Shown: one piece after another, positions 43,777 through 51,908 of the stretch | How the letters are laid out: each line of letters opens with the position of its first letter | Position numbering within the stretch: position 1 is the first letter of the stretch | Notes under the pieces: generated by a model | Seen by the model: only the letters and a program-made list of their open reading frames with translations | The model's database searches: none | What the model was told of the DNA's origin: nothing | Program-made: the position numbers and the translations under genes | Assembly: GCA_017434025.1 (NCBI GenBank) | Contig: JAFRGC010000041.1 | Span: 1 to 64,000 of the forward strand | Direction: 5' to 3' | Length of the DNA: 64,000 bases | Origin: Mogibacterium sp. | GTDB taxonomy: Bacteria > Bacillota > Clostridia > Peptostreptococcales > Anaerovoracaceae

Positions 43777-44556
43777 ATGAAAGAGAACGTTATTTTCTGC
43801 TATTCCGGAACAGGCAACTGTCTGGATATGGCAAAGAACATCGCTAAGAAGCTCGGTGACACCGATATCATTATGATGAGGAAATATCCTGCAGTCACTG
43901 ATGTCAGAGAGGCGAAGAGAGTAGGATTCATATTCCCTTGCTACGGCGGCGGACTTCCGGGACATGTTGAGAGATATCTGCACGATATCAAGGTCAGCCC
44001 TGAAGCATATACATTCGGTATCGCTCAGTGCGCTGCATATAAGGGTGAAGGCCTGTACAAACTCAACGAGCTGATCCCGCTCAATTACTGGACTGCGGTA
44101 TCGCATCAGTGTACATGTATCTGGCTGTTCCCACACGACCTCATGCTGCCTAAGATGGGTGCAGTAGAAGCTCAGGCAAGATCAGAGTATCTGGCAGGCA
44201 AGATAGCAGAAGATGTTAAGAACAAAGTCGTTACCAAGAAGAAACTCGGCAAGGCACTCGCCAACAAGGCTGAACACGCTGCATGGCCTCAGATCGCGCG
44301 CAAGCAGGGCCTGACACTCAAGGCAAATGACAACTGCATCCAGTGTGGAACATGTGCCAAGGTCTGCCCGACAGGCAATATCAGATATGCCGGCAAAGCG
44401 GTAGTGTTCGGTGACAAGTGCATTTCGTGCTGCGCATGTGTGCAGTATTGCCCTAAGGAGGCCATCAACTTCGGCAAGATCACCCAGAAGAGGGAGCGCT
44501 ATCACAACGCAAACATTACTGTCGATGACCTCAACCAGGAGATCATTTCATTCTAG
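43777..44556 (+). CDS. EFR1-type flavodoxin/ferredoxin protein
   Basis: This 259-residue protein has an N-terminal flavodoxin-like FMN loop (FCYSGTGNCLDMAKNIAKKLG, FIFPCYGGGLPGHVERYL). Two C-terminal [4Fe-4S] ferredoxin clusters, CIQCGTCAKVCPTGNI and CISCCACVQYCPKEAI (CxxCxxCxxxCP), lie at about 188-235. This is the EFR1 family of anaerobes, presumed electron carriers with unknown partners. It starts 54 bases after the ATP synthase operon and is closed by a terminator. Confidence 0.9.
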   Translation: MKENVIFCYSGTGNCLDMAKNIAKKLGDTDIIMMRKYPAVTDVREAKRVGFIFPCYGGGLPGHVERYLHDIKVSPEAYTFGIAQCAAYKGEGLYKLNELIPLNYWTAVSHQCTCIWLFPHDLMLPKMGAVEAQARSEYLAGKIAEDVKNKVVTKKKLGKALANKAEHAAWPQIARKQGLTLKANDNCIQCGTCAKVCPTGNIRYAGKAVVFGDKCISCCACVQYCPKEAINFGKITQKRERYHNANITVDDLNQEIISF

Positions 44557-44593
44557 TCGGTGACGGCAGACGACTGTAATAATGCCATTCGCT

Positions 44594-44625
44594 GCTGCCG
44601 GGACCAGATGCCTGGCAGCATTTTT
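44594..44625 (+). terminator. Rho-independent terminator
   Basis: GCTGCC (44594-44599)/GGCAGC (44614-44619), with further pairing inside, followed by TTTTT. Confidence 0.75.
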
Positions 44626-44642
44626 AGAAAAAGGAGAGACTG

Positions 44643-45098
44643 ATGAAGAGAGTTATCACTTACGGGACTTATGATCTGCTCCATTACGGCCACATCAACC
44701 TGCTCAGGAGAGCCAAAGCTCTCGGCGACTATCTGATCGTGGCGATCTCGACTGACGAGTTCAACTGGAACGCAAAGCGCAAGAAATGCTATTTCTCCTA
44801 TGAGCAGAGGAAGGCACTCGTCGAGTCGATCAGATATGTCGATCTTGTCATACCTGAGGAGAACTGGGAGCAGAAGAGATCGGACATGCACGAGTATCAC
44901 ATTGATACTTTTGTCATCGGCGACGACTGGGAAGGCAAGTTCGATTTCCTCAAGGACGAAGGCGTTGAAGTTGTTTACCTGGCGAGGACACCGGAGATCA
45001 GCAGCAGCCAGATCAAGAAGGATCTGTACGATGCAAATGCTGTCGACGGGGAGTCCAAGACATCTCATGATGAGATAGATACTGATCCTGGCAAGTAA
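44643..45098 (+). CDS. tagD: Glycerol-3-phosphate cytidylyltransferase-like (TagD) protein
   Basis: This is a 151-residue nucleotidyltransferase. TYGTYDLLHYGHINLLRRA contains the HxGH active-site motif, and RTPEISSSQIKKDL is the RTxGISTT-like C-terminal motif. TagD makes CDP-glycerol from CTP and glycerol 3-phosphate for teichoic acids. Related enzymes use other phosphates, and the RTPEIS variant plus lack of other tag genes leaves the substrate open. The C-terminal 20 residues are an acidic tail. AAAGGAGAG precedes the ATG. Confidence 0.85.
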   Translation: MKRVITYGTYDLLHYGHINLLRRAKALGDYLIVAISTDEFNWNAKRKKCYFSYEQRKALVESIRYVDLVIPEENWEQKRSDMHEYHIDTFVIGDDWEGKFDFLKDEGVEVVYLARTPEISSSQIKKDLYDANAVDGESKTSHDEIDTDPGK

Positions 45099-45135
45099 TA
45101 CTTGATCAGGAGGATCCGAAAGGAGGGATGGATCA

Positions 45136-45939
45136 ATGGATATGAGTAATGTAATGTCTGTTGTTGTTGGATTTCTGACTACAGCAGGTCTTAGGATCCT
45201 GCTGGCGCTGGTGATCTATATTGTCGGAAGATTTGTGATCGGCAAACTGATGAAGCTGTTCGGCAAACTCAAGGCGTTCACCGGCATGGATGAGACAGCC
45301 CGCAACTACATTATGACATTTATCAAGGCAACGCTTTATGTGATTCTTGGTGTTGCTATCATCGCGCAGCTGGGAGTCAATATGGCTTCGGTCATAGCAG
45401 TTATCGCTTCCTGCGGTGTAGCTGTCGGCCTTGCTATGCAGGGAGCCCTCAGCAATCTTGCGGGCGGCATCATGCTGCTGATCTTCAGACCATTCAATGT
45501 CGGTGACTATATCGTAGCCGGAGGGGAAGAAGGCGTAGTCAAGAGGATCTCTCTGATCTACACAGTACTGAATACTGTGGATAACAAGCAGGTATCGATC
45601 CCTAACGGCTCGATGATGAATGCCAATATCACGAATGCATCAGTGGAGAACGTCCGCAGAGTCGACCTGACATTCAATATCGATGGGGCAGAGCCGATCA
45701 AGAAAGTCCAGGCTGCGATCATGGGGGCGGTCATAGATTCCAAACTGGCTATGGCAGATCCGGCGCCGCAGGTAGAGCCACTCGCAGGTATTCCGGGAGG
45801 ACTCCAGTACACAGTACGTGTCTGGTGCAAAACTTCTGATTACTGGGATCTCTATTTCGAACTGATGCGTGAGATCCCTGCAGCTCTCGGTATCGCAGGT
45901 ATTGCAGGACCTTCGACACCTGTCAAGGTCAATAAGTGA
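45136..45939 (+). CDS. MscS-family mechanosensitive channel
   Basis: This is a 267-residue protein with three membrane helices, then the MscS pore helix and beta domain: VIASCGVAVGLAMQGALSNLAGGIMLLIFRPFNVGDYI, GVVKRISLIYTVLNTVDNKQVSIPNGSMMN. It releases solutes under osmotic downshock. The size equals that of the minimal E. coli MscS type. AAAGGAGGG precedes the ATG. Confidence 0.92.
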   Translation: MDMSNVMSVVVGFLTTAGLRILLALVIYIVGRFVIGKLMKLFGKLKAFTGMDETARNYIMTFIKATLYVILGVAIIAQLGVNMASVIAVIASCGVAVGLAMQGALSNLAGGIMLLIFRPFNVGDYIVAGGEEGVVKRISLIYTVLNTVDNKQVSIPNGSMMNANITNASVENVRRVDLTFNIDGAEPIKKVQAAIMGAVIDSKLAMADPAPQVEPLAGIPGGLQYTVRVWCKTSDYWDLYFELMREIPAALGIAGIAGPSTPVKVNK

Positions 45940-45953
45940 TCAGACGTTAAGGA

Positions 45954-46397
45954 ATGGCAGATAAGAGACCGGACACAGGATCATCCAGAACCCGACTGTA
46001 CAAACTGGCACAGTGGACGTGGGGACTCCCGCAGACACTGATTGGAGCCGGACTGTTTCTGGCGCACAGAAAAGACCGCCACTTTGACTATCACGGGGCG
46101 AAAGTCACCCTGTGGGACAAGCCGACTGGCATTTCGCTCGGCAGATTTATTTTCGTGCCTTCCAGGAATGGCCGTCCTGACGAGTTCATCTTAGACCATG
46201 AGTATGGACATACCATACAGTCTTTGATGCTGGGTCCGGCTTATCTTCTGCTGGTAGGAGCTCCATCCATACTCTGGCACAGGCTGCCTGCCTTTGAACA
46301 TATGAGAAATCATACAGGCAAGTCTTACTATTCAGTACTGTTTGAGAAATCTGCGAACAGCCTAGGCGCCAAAGCCACAGGCAGGAAAAGGAAATAG
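45954..46397 (+). CDS. Conserved hypothetical protein with an HExxH motif (HEYGH)
   Basis: This 147-residue protein has HEYGHTIQS at residues 82-90, a zinc-protease-like HExxH, directly followed by a hydrophobic segment (LGPAYLLLVGAPSILW). A first hydrophobic segment lies at about 22-38. A basic tail (KATGRKRK) ends it. A third zinc ligand is not obvious. The gene is 14 bases behind the MscS gene, so the two are probably cotranscribed. I cannot name a family; a small membrane metallopeptidase is possible but unproven. Confidence 0.65.
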   Translation: MADKRPDTGSSRTRLYKLAQWTWGLPQTLIGAGLFLAHRKDRHFDYHGAKVTLWDKPTGISLGRFIFVPSRNGRPDEFILDHEYGHTIQSLMLGPAYLLLVGAPSILWHRLPAFEHMRNHTGKSYYSVLFEKSANSLGAKATGRKRK

Positions 46398-46429
46398 CGC
46401 GGGGAAGACGATCTGAAGTTCATAGAAAA

Positions 46430-46466
46430 ACCCTTTTGCCGGATATGATCTGACAAAAGGGTCTTT
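46430..46466. terminator. Rho-independent terminator
   Basis: ACCCTTTTG/CAAAAGGGT stem (46430-46438 with 46454-46462), a 15-base loop and T-rich flanks on both strands, between convergent genes. Confidence 0.8.
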
Positions 46467-46487
46467 TGTTTATTGAAATACAGTTCT

Positions 46488-47276
46488 CTATGAAACCAGA
46501 TGGAACAGCTTCCTGGTGCGGTTCGCAAGCAGTCCGATCACAGTTCCGCCGAGTACTAATTTGAGCAGTGCTGCGGCAAGAGGATACTTGTTCCAGTACA
46601 GAGGGGCGACTGCGTCCAGTCCGGAGAGGATCAGCGCCAGCGCTCCGATAGCCAGCAGGTTCTGCCTGGTGAGCAGTTTGCGGACCGGGATATCCGGGAA
46701 AAGCATCTTGGCGGTCGCAGTGAAAAGCCCGAGCATGATGGCGAAACCAAGAGCCAATGATGCTATGAATGCGCCAAGCGGAGATGCGAAAATCACATCC
46801 CACAGGAAAGAAATCATAGTCAGTATCCCGGTTCCTATGAGCCACAGAGGCATCACAATGAGCAGCCTGACCGAGAGCGGCATTGACAGGACCGCCTGAC
46901 GGAATCTGGCTATGACGCTGAGTTTCGCGCCTTTCTGTTCATCCGCGTCTCCGTCATCGTCATCGACAGTCGCATTGACAAAATCGTCAACATCCATCAC
47001 GATCGGAGCAGGCCGGAAGCTGGCAGCAGACTGATCCTCCACTATATCTGCGGGACTCGAAAAGGCCAGACCTGTGAGAAGCGAAAGCACTACAAGTGTC
47101 GTAGTGATCCCGCGGCCGATATGCTTGCGGGCTTCTGATTTGGGATCATAGGTGCCTTCGAGATAACCATCGATACGCTTCCCGATCCCTTTGCTGACCT
47201 TATCAGCAGCCTTGATCAGTTCCTCTGCGTGGTCATCTGTGGCCCCTCTTGTAACACGCGGTATTCTTGCAGCCAT
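46488..47276 (-). CDS. Multi-pass membrane protein of unknown function
   Basis: This 262-residue protein has a charged N-terminal cytoplasmic region of about 55 residues, one membrane helix (TTTLVVLSLLTGLAF), a hydrophilic acidic loop (DVDDFVNATVDDDDGDADE) and four or five further helices. No motif is recognised. It is a single gene convergent with the HEYGH gene. GGAGG lies upstream on the minus strand. Confidence 0.6.
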   Translation of the reverse strand: MAARIPRVTRGATDDHAEELIKAADKVSKGIGKRIDGYLEGTYDPKSEARKHIGRGITTTLVVLSLLTGLAFSSPADIVEDQSAASFRPAPIVMDVDDFVNATVDDDDGDADEQKGAKLSVIARFRQAVLSMPLSVRLLIVMPLWLIGTGILTMISFLWDVIFASPLGAFIASLALGFAIMLGLFTATAKMLFPDIPVRKLLTRQNLLAIGALALILSGLDAVAPLYWNKYPLAAALLKLVLGGTVIGLLANRTRKLFHLVS

Positions 47277-47471
47277 ATTCTGATACCTCCTTACCGGATA
47301 AAGGGGATATAACCAGAAATCATTTCCGGCTTGATTATATCATATACGTTGAGAAATCGCTCCATTTTCGATTCCTTGTCTACACCCTCTCCAAATGTGA
47401 TATAATCATTTAGTTAGTGCACCTGAGAGGTGCGTGCAGACAGCAATACTACTCATTACGGAGGTTTATAT

Positions 47472-48380
47472 ATGGTAATGGCATTAAGAGTCCTTGCCGT
47501 GCTGGGACTGCTTCTGAACGCGTTACTGGTTTTCAGGAAGATCAAGGCATTGCGCGCTACAGAAGCCGGCGCGGAGAAATGGGAAGAAGGCAAGAAACAT
47601 GCAGTCTATAACACTATCGTAGGAATCGTTGCGAATTTCTTCGATGTATTCGGCATAGGAGCGTTCGCAACCACTTCGGCTGCATTCAAGATGGGCAAAT
47701 CGGTCAGAGACGGTGATATCCCGGGAACACTCAACGTAGGTGATACTTTCCCGGTGTGCATCGAAGCATTCCTCTTTGCCGCGCTTGCAGGCGTTGACGG
47801 TGTCACGCTCGGCGTTCTGGTCGTTGCAGCTGTTGTAGGAGCTTTCCTCGGATCGACACTGGTCACCAAACTCAACATTCAGGGCGTCAGGCTTATGATG
47901 GGTGTAGGAATGGTGATCCTCGGTATCATGATGGCACTCAGAGCTCTTGCTGTCGGGCCGTTTGGATTGGCCGGTGACGGACTCAGTCTGACGGGCGGCA
48001 GACTCGTGATCGCTGCTTTCGTCATGATCATTCTCGGCATTCTGATGAATATCGGCGTAGGACTGTACGCTCCATGTATGGCGATCTGCTGCGGGCTGGG
48101 AATGAGCGTCACAGCGACACTTCCGATCGTCATGGGTGCGTCTGCGCTGCTGATGGCATTCGGTAACGGACCTCAGTTCATCAAGACCGGAAGATTTGAT
48201 ATGGTCGCAGTGCTGTGCCAGATGGTTGGCGGAACTGCCGGTGTGCTTGCTGCGTACTTCCTGGTCAAGAACCTGGATGTCAAGATCCTCACACTGATCG
48301 TTGCGGCTGTAGTTCTGGTGACAGCAGTCCTGTTCTTCAGAGATTATAAGAACGGCAAGCCAAGACGCCGCAGAGCATAG
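47472..48380 (+). CDS. TauE/SafE-family sulfite/organosulfonate exporter-like protein (copy 2)
   Basis: This is a 302-residue paralogue of the protein at 35103-36047. It shares KHxVYNxIVGxVANFFDxxGIGxxAxTSxAFKxGKSV, IPGTLNVGDTxPVCxEAxLF and MNIGVGxYAPCMA. It has about eight membrane helices in two repeats. Its place next to YedE, TusA and DUF3343 genes suggests transport of a sulfur or selenium oxyanion. ATG 47472 has GGAGG nine bases upstream. The leader holds a small hairpin GCACCT-GAG-AGGTGC near 47419-47433 and a TATAAT at about 47400. Confidence 0.85.
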   Translation: MVMALRVLAVLGLLLNALLVFRKIKALRATEAGAEKWEEGKKHAVYNTIVGIVANFFDVFGIGAFATTSAAFKMGKSVRDGDIPGTLNVGDTFPVCIEAFLFAALAGVDGVTLGVLVVAAVVGAFLGSTLVTKLNIQGVRLMMGVGMVILGIMMALRALAVGPFGLAGDGLSLTGGRLVIAAFVMIILGILMNIGVGLYAPCMAICCGLGMSVTATLPIVMGASALLMAFGNGPQFIKTGRFDMVAVLCQMVGGTAGVLAAYFLVKNLDVKILTLIVAAVVLVTAVLFFRDYKNGKPRRRRA

Positions 48381-48505
48381 AGCAGAGGATCGCATTATTG
48401 CTGAAATCACTTAAAGCGGTGGAATGATATAGAAAATATCTATAATACGTCTTGAGTTCATTGGCGGAAATAATTTGTTATTGTACATAGAACGAATTAA
48501 GATTA

Positions 48506-48538
48506 ATTGAGGCCGAATTGTCCGGCCTCAATCATTTT
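48506..48538 (+). terminator. Rho-independent terminator, or attenuator ahead of yedE
   Basis: A perfect 10-bp stem ATTGAGGCCG/CGGCCTCAAT has a 7-base loop, then CATTTT. It lies 125 bases after the exporter gene and 34 bases before yedE. A TATAAT at about 48450 could start a short leader that ends here. Confidence 0.75.
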
Positions 48539-48571
48539 ATATGGAAATTATAAGTATATGGAGGAATCGTT

Positions 48572-49654
48572 ATGGCTGAAAAGAAAAATGATAAGTTGCT
48601 CATTATCATTGCAGGTCTCATTATCGGCGTCATTGCTGCCGGACTAGCATACCTCGGGAACCCTAAGAACATGGGATTCTGCATCGCATGCTTCCTGCGT
48701 GATACAGTAGGCGGACTCGGACTTCACAGGGCACCTGTTGTACAGTACATCAGACCTGAGATCGTCGGAATCGTGATCGGAGCTTTCGCTGCAGCATTTG
48801 TTAAGAAGGAGTTCAGCTCCAAGGGCGGCAGCGCACCTATGACAAGATTCGTTCTCGGATTCTTTGCTATGGTTGGCTGTCTTATGTTCCTGGGCTGCCC
48901 GTTCAGAATGATCCTGAGACTGGCAGGCGGAGATCTGAACGCACTGCTCGGACTTGTTGGATTCGCTGCAGGTATCCTCTGCGGTATCTTCTTCCTCAAG
49001 AGCGGATACTCTCTCAAGAGAACTTATGCGCTGACAGCAGGTGAAGGTTACTGGCTCCCTATCGTAGAAGTAGTCATCTTCGTTCTGCTTCTCGCTAAGC
49101 CGGCATTCCTGTTCTTCTCCGAGGAAGGTCCTGGATCAATGCACGCTGCAGTAGGATTCGCACTTTGTGCAGGACTCGTAGTAGGTGTTCTCGCTCAGAG
49201 AACAAGACTGTGCATGGTCGGCGGAATGAGAGACCTGGTACTCTTCAAAGAAACAAGACTTCTCTGGGGATTCATCGCTATCCTCGTTGCTGCTCTGGTA
49301 ACAAACCTGGTACTCGGCGGATTCAAGCTCGGATTTGCTGAGCAGCCTGTAGCTCACATGGATGGACTCTGGAACGCTCTCGGAATGCTGCTCGTCGGAT
49401 ATGCATGCGTACTGCTCGGCGGATGCCCTCTGAGACAGCTCGTTATGTCCGGTGAAGGAAATGCAGACAGTGCAGTTACAGTACTCGGCCTCATGGTAGG
49501 CGCTGCATTCTGCCACAATTTCGGACTCGCTTCCAGCGGTGAAGGCCCGACAGCTAACGGCAAGATCGCAGTTATCATCGGAATCATCGTTGTTACTCTG
49601 ATCGGTGTTGTAAACACATACGTAAAGGCAGAGGCAGCCAAAGAAGCTGCATAG
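48572..49654 (+). CDS. yedE: YedE-family membrane protein (sulfur/selenium transport)
   Basis: This is a 360-residue protein with about ten membrane helices. Two internally similar halves carry conserved cysteines, MGFCIACFLRDT, FLGCPFRMILRLAGGD and, in the second half, RTRLCMVGGMRDL and LGGCPLRQLVMSGEGN. This is the YeeE/YedE architecture for thiosulfate-type or selenium-related transport. The YedE form is frequently linked to selenium metabolism in anaerobes. TusA-like and DUF3343 genes follow, which strengthens this reading. TGGAGGAATC precedes the ATG. Confidence 0.85.
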   Translation: MAEKKNDKLLIIIAGLIIGVIAAGLAYLGNPKNMGFCIACFLRDTVGGLGLHRAPVVQYIRPEIVGIVIGAFAAAFVKKEFSSKGGSAPMTRFVLGFFAMVGCLMFLGCPFRMILRLAGGDLNALLGLVGFAAGILCGIFFLKSGYSLKRTYALTAGEGYWLPIVEVVIFVLLLAKPAFLFFSEEGPGSMHAAVGFALCAGLVVGVLAQRTRLCMVGGMRDLVLFKETRLLWGFIAILVAALVTNLVLGGFKLGFAEQPVAHMDGLWNALGMLLVGYACVLLGGCPLRQLVMSGEGNADSAVTVLGLMVGAAFCHNFGLASSGEGPTANGKIAVIIGIIVVTLIGVVNTYVKAEAAKEAA

Positions 49655-49667
49655 ACGGAGGTATAAT

Positions 49668-49868
49668 ATGGTCGATGCAAGAGGACTTTCGTGTCCAATG
49701 CCGGTTATCATGACTCAGAAGGCTATGAAGAGCAAGGAAGACTACTACGAAGTGCTCGTAGACAGCAAGACACCTTGCGAGAACGTCACACGTTTTGCCC
49801 AGAGTCAGGGATACAAAGTAGACGTTGAGGAGAAGGGCGGAGAGTTCCTGCTCAAGATCTCCAGATAA
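49668..49868 (+). CDS. TusA/SirA-like sulfur carrier protein
   Basis: This is a 66-residue single-domain protein. VDARGLSCPMPVIMTQKAM contains the CPxP motif with the active cysteine of TusA/YedF proteins, followed by the usual two-strand end. It likely accepts sulfur or selenium as a persulfide/perselenide and works with the YedE protein encoded 13 bases upstream. It lacks the C-terminal DsrE-like domain of full YedF. Confidence 0.9.
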   Translation: MVDARGLSCPMPVIMTQKAMKSKEDYYEVLVDSKTPCENVTRFAQSQGYKVDVEEKGGEFLLKISR

Positions 49869-49895
49869 TCAGCATCAGAAGAACCTCAGAAACAG

Positions 49896-49924
49896 ACTCC
49901 CGGACTTCGGCCCGGGAGTTTTTC
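49896..49924 (+). terminator. Rho-independent terminator
   Basis: ACTCCCGG/CCGGGAGT stem (49896-49903 with 49912-49919) and a TTTTT tail end the yedE-tusA unit. Confidence 0.88.
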
Positions 49925-50017
49925 GTGATCCTGTGTACGGACAAAGATAATGGACTTATTACATGACCTTGTGATACAATACCACGAATAACGGCAATTA
50001 TCAGATAAGAGGAAGAT

Positions 50018-50266
50018 ATGACTACATATATAGCGACATTTTTCATGCATTTCGGTTCGATAAGATACGAGAGATTATGCAGATCGCACGGCTATCAGGC
50101 GAGGACCATGCCGGTGCCGCGCAATCTCAGCTCGAGCTGTGGAACATGTGTCAAGTACACTGCGCCGGAACCGCTGTACGATCCTGACCACGATGAAATG
50201 GAGAAGATGGTCATATGCAATGATGACGGCAGCTATACACAGATATATCAGGCAGAAGGTCTGTAA
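50018..50266 (+). CDS. DUF3343 protein (putative Se/S carrier-like)
   Basis: This is an 82-residue protein of the DUF3343 family. The typical start TYIATFFMHFGSIRYERLCRSHG, RTMPVPRNLSSSCGTCVKY with a CxxC motif, and an acidic end are seen. The family occurs beside YedE/YedF and selenium genes and is proposed to carry Se or S. It precedes lysC by 28 bases and may share its transcript, although a functional link to lysine is not expected. AGAGGAAGAT precedes the ATG. Confidence 0.8.
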   Translation: MTTYIATFFMHFGSIRYERLCRSHGYQARTMPVPRNLSSSCGTCVKYTAPEPLYDPDHDEMEKMVICNDDGSYTQIYQAEGL

Positions 50267-50294
50267 ACAGGGACAGAGGACCGGGAGGTATTTT

Positions 50295-51611
50295 ATGGGT
50301 GTCAAAGTAATCAAATTCGGTGGATCATCAGTTGCGGACGCGAACCAGCTGAGGAAGATCAGATCGATCATCGAAGCGGATCCTGAGAGACGTTACATCG
50401 TAGTTTCGGCTCCGGGCAAGAGATACAAGAACGACAGTAAAGTCACAGATATGCTGATCATGCTCAACGCTCAGGCTACAAGCAATATTCCTTATGATCA
50501 GCTGTTTGACGCAGTCAAAGAGAGATATACATCTATCGCAGAAGGCCTCGGCCTTGAAACAGGACTTGAGGAATGGTTCGGTGAGATCAGGGAGAATCTT
50601 GAGAAGGGATGCTCTGAGGCGTATATCGTCAGCCGCGGAGAATATCTGTCAGCAAGACTGATCGCGGCGTATCTGGGATATGACTTCATCGATACAAGAG
50701 AACTGGTGCTGTTCAATTCCAAAGGCAGACTGATGGTCGAGGAGACCAATGAGGCACTCAAAGAGGAACTCAGCAAGCACGAAAGAGCAGTGATTCCGGG
50801 ATTCTACGGCGGATATGCAGGAACTGATGAAGTATGTCTGCTGTCCAGAGGCGGATCTGATGTAACAGGTTCCCTGGTAGCCCGTGCAGCAGAAGCATCG
50901 ATGTATGAGAACTGGACGGATGTTTCCGGAATGCTGATGGCTGATCCGAGAGTCGTCAGCACGCCGCTTCCTATCAAATATATCTCATATGTCGAGCTCC
51001 GTGAGCTTTCCTATATGGGTGCGAGCGTTCTTCATGAGGATGCTGTTTTCCCGGCAAGGATGGCAGGGATACCGATCAACATCAGGAACACCAATGCACC
51101 GGATGATCCAGGAACGGTAATATCCAGCGATGGAGGACCGGACGGAGACACTATCATCAGCGGTATCGCGGGAAAGCCTGATTTCACTGTAATATCCATA
51201 TACAAGAATATGATGAACAAGGAGATCGGTTTTGTCCGCAGGGCCCTTGCGATCATTGAGGATCAGGGAATCAACTTCGATCATATCCCGACAGGCATAG
51301 ATTCGCTGTCCATGGTTATTGAGAGCAGCGAGCTCGAGGATAAGCTGGATGATATCCTGGATGCATTCAGGCTGCAGCTCAAACCTGATGATATCTACGT
51401 TGAAGACAACATCGCACTGGTCGCAGTAGTCGGACGCAGAATGCACAGGTCAGTCGGTGTATCCGCCAGAATCTGTTCCGCTCTGGCGACGAATGGGATC
51501 AACATCAGGATGCTCAACCAGGGTACCAACGAGATCAATGTCATCGTTGGCGTTGAGGCTAAGGACTATGAAGAGGCAGTTCGTGTATTATATTCAGAGT
51601 TTGTGCACTAA
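50295..51611 (+). CDS. lysC: Aspartate kinase
   Basis: This 438-residue monofunctional aspartokinase makes aspartyl phosphate, the first step to DAP and lysine. The kinase part has VIKFGGSSVA, SRGEYLSARL, LLSRGGSDVTGSL and WTDVSGMLMADPR. Two ACT domains (about 300-438) include VISIYKNMMNKEIGFVRRAL and VVGRRMHRSVGVSARICSAL…GINIRMLNQGTNE. ACT domains give feedback control, probably by lysine. CGGGAGG precedes ATG 50295; the longer upstream frame overlaps DUF3343. asd is not in this window. Confidence 0.94.
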   Translation: MGVKVIKFGGSSVADANQLRKIRSIIEADPERRYIVVSAPGKRYKNDSKVTDMLIMLNAQATSNIPYDQLFDAVKERYTSIAEGLGLETGLEEWFGEIRENLEKGCSEAYIVSRGEYLSARLIAAYLGYDFIDTRELVLFNSKGRLMVEETNEALKEELSKHERAVIPGFYGGYAGTDEVCLLSRGGSDVTGSLVARAAEASMYENWTDVSGMLMADPRVVSTPLPIKYISYVELRELSYMGASVLHEDAVFPARMAGIPINIRNTNAPDDPGTVISSDGGPDGDTIISGIAGKPDFTVISIYKNMMNKEIGFVRRALAIIEDQGINFDHIPTGIDSLSMVIESSELEDKLDDILDAFRLQLKPDDIYVEDNIALVAVVGRRMHRSVGVSARICSALATNGINIRMLNQGTNEINVIVGVEAKDYEEAVRVLYSEFVH

Positions 51612-51615
51612 CTGT

Positions 51616-51644
51616 TGACAATTACGCAGAATAATATTAAAATT
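51616..51644 (+). promoter_or_regulatory. Promoter of the lysine-riboswitch transcript
   Basis: TTGACA (51616-51621), exactly 17 bases, then TAAAAT (51639-51644). It starts four bases after the lysC stop codon and directs transcription into the riboswitch and dapA. Confidence 0.8.
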
Positions 51645-51654
51645 CGACCAATCG

Positions 51655-51817
51655 AGATAGAGGACGCATCCAGTCATCAGTAGCTGCTGCAGAGCTGTGC
51701 AGAGCGCAGCAGGCGAAAGGGGCAGATGCCGAAGTGAGGAAGGACTGCATCTCCGACCGATCTGGGCGGACGGAATAAGATCCGTACGACTGTCGCGACA
51801 ACGCGGAGAGCTATCCT
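51655..51817 (+). ncRNA. Lysine riboswitch (L-box)
   Basis: Conserved L-box pieces occur in order: GATAGAGG-CGC at the 5' strand of P1/P2 (51657 on), AGTAG, GGCGAAAGGGGC, ATGCCGAAG, CTGTCGC, then GGAGAGCTATC closing P1 (51801-51815). GATAG pairs with CTATC. On binding lysine the aptamer should favour the terminator at 51849-51880 and switch off dapA-dapB-ddh-lysA. It lies after lysC, so lysC itself escapes this control. Confidence 0.88.
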
Positions 51818-51848
51818 TGATGAGAACCATTTTTTGGTGAGTCATGTC

Positions 51849-51880
51849 AAGCAGCTGATCCCGTGTCGGCTGCTTTTTCT
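51849..51880 (+). terminator. Riboswitch-controlled terminator
   Basis: A 10-bp stem AAGCAGCTGA/TCGGCTGCTT (one wobble) has a 7-base loop and TTTTTC tail. It sits between the L-box aptamer and dapA, in the place of the lysine expression platform. Confidence 0.85.
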
Positions 51881-51908
51881 TTATATCAGTGTTGCAAGGA
51901 GGATAGAA

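Noticed and set aside
51655..51880. T-box leader controlling dapA
   Set aside because: There is no T-box sequence before the terminator. The AGAGG, GAAAGG and GCCGAAG elements with P1 closure fit the lysine riboswitch instead.
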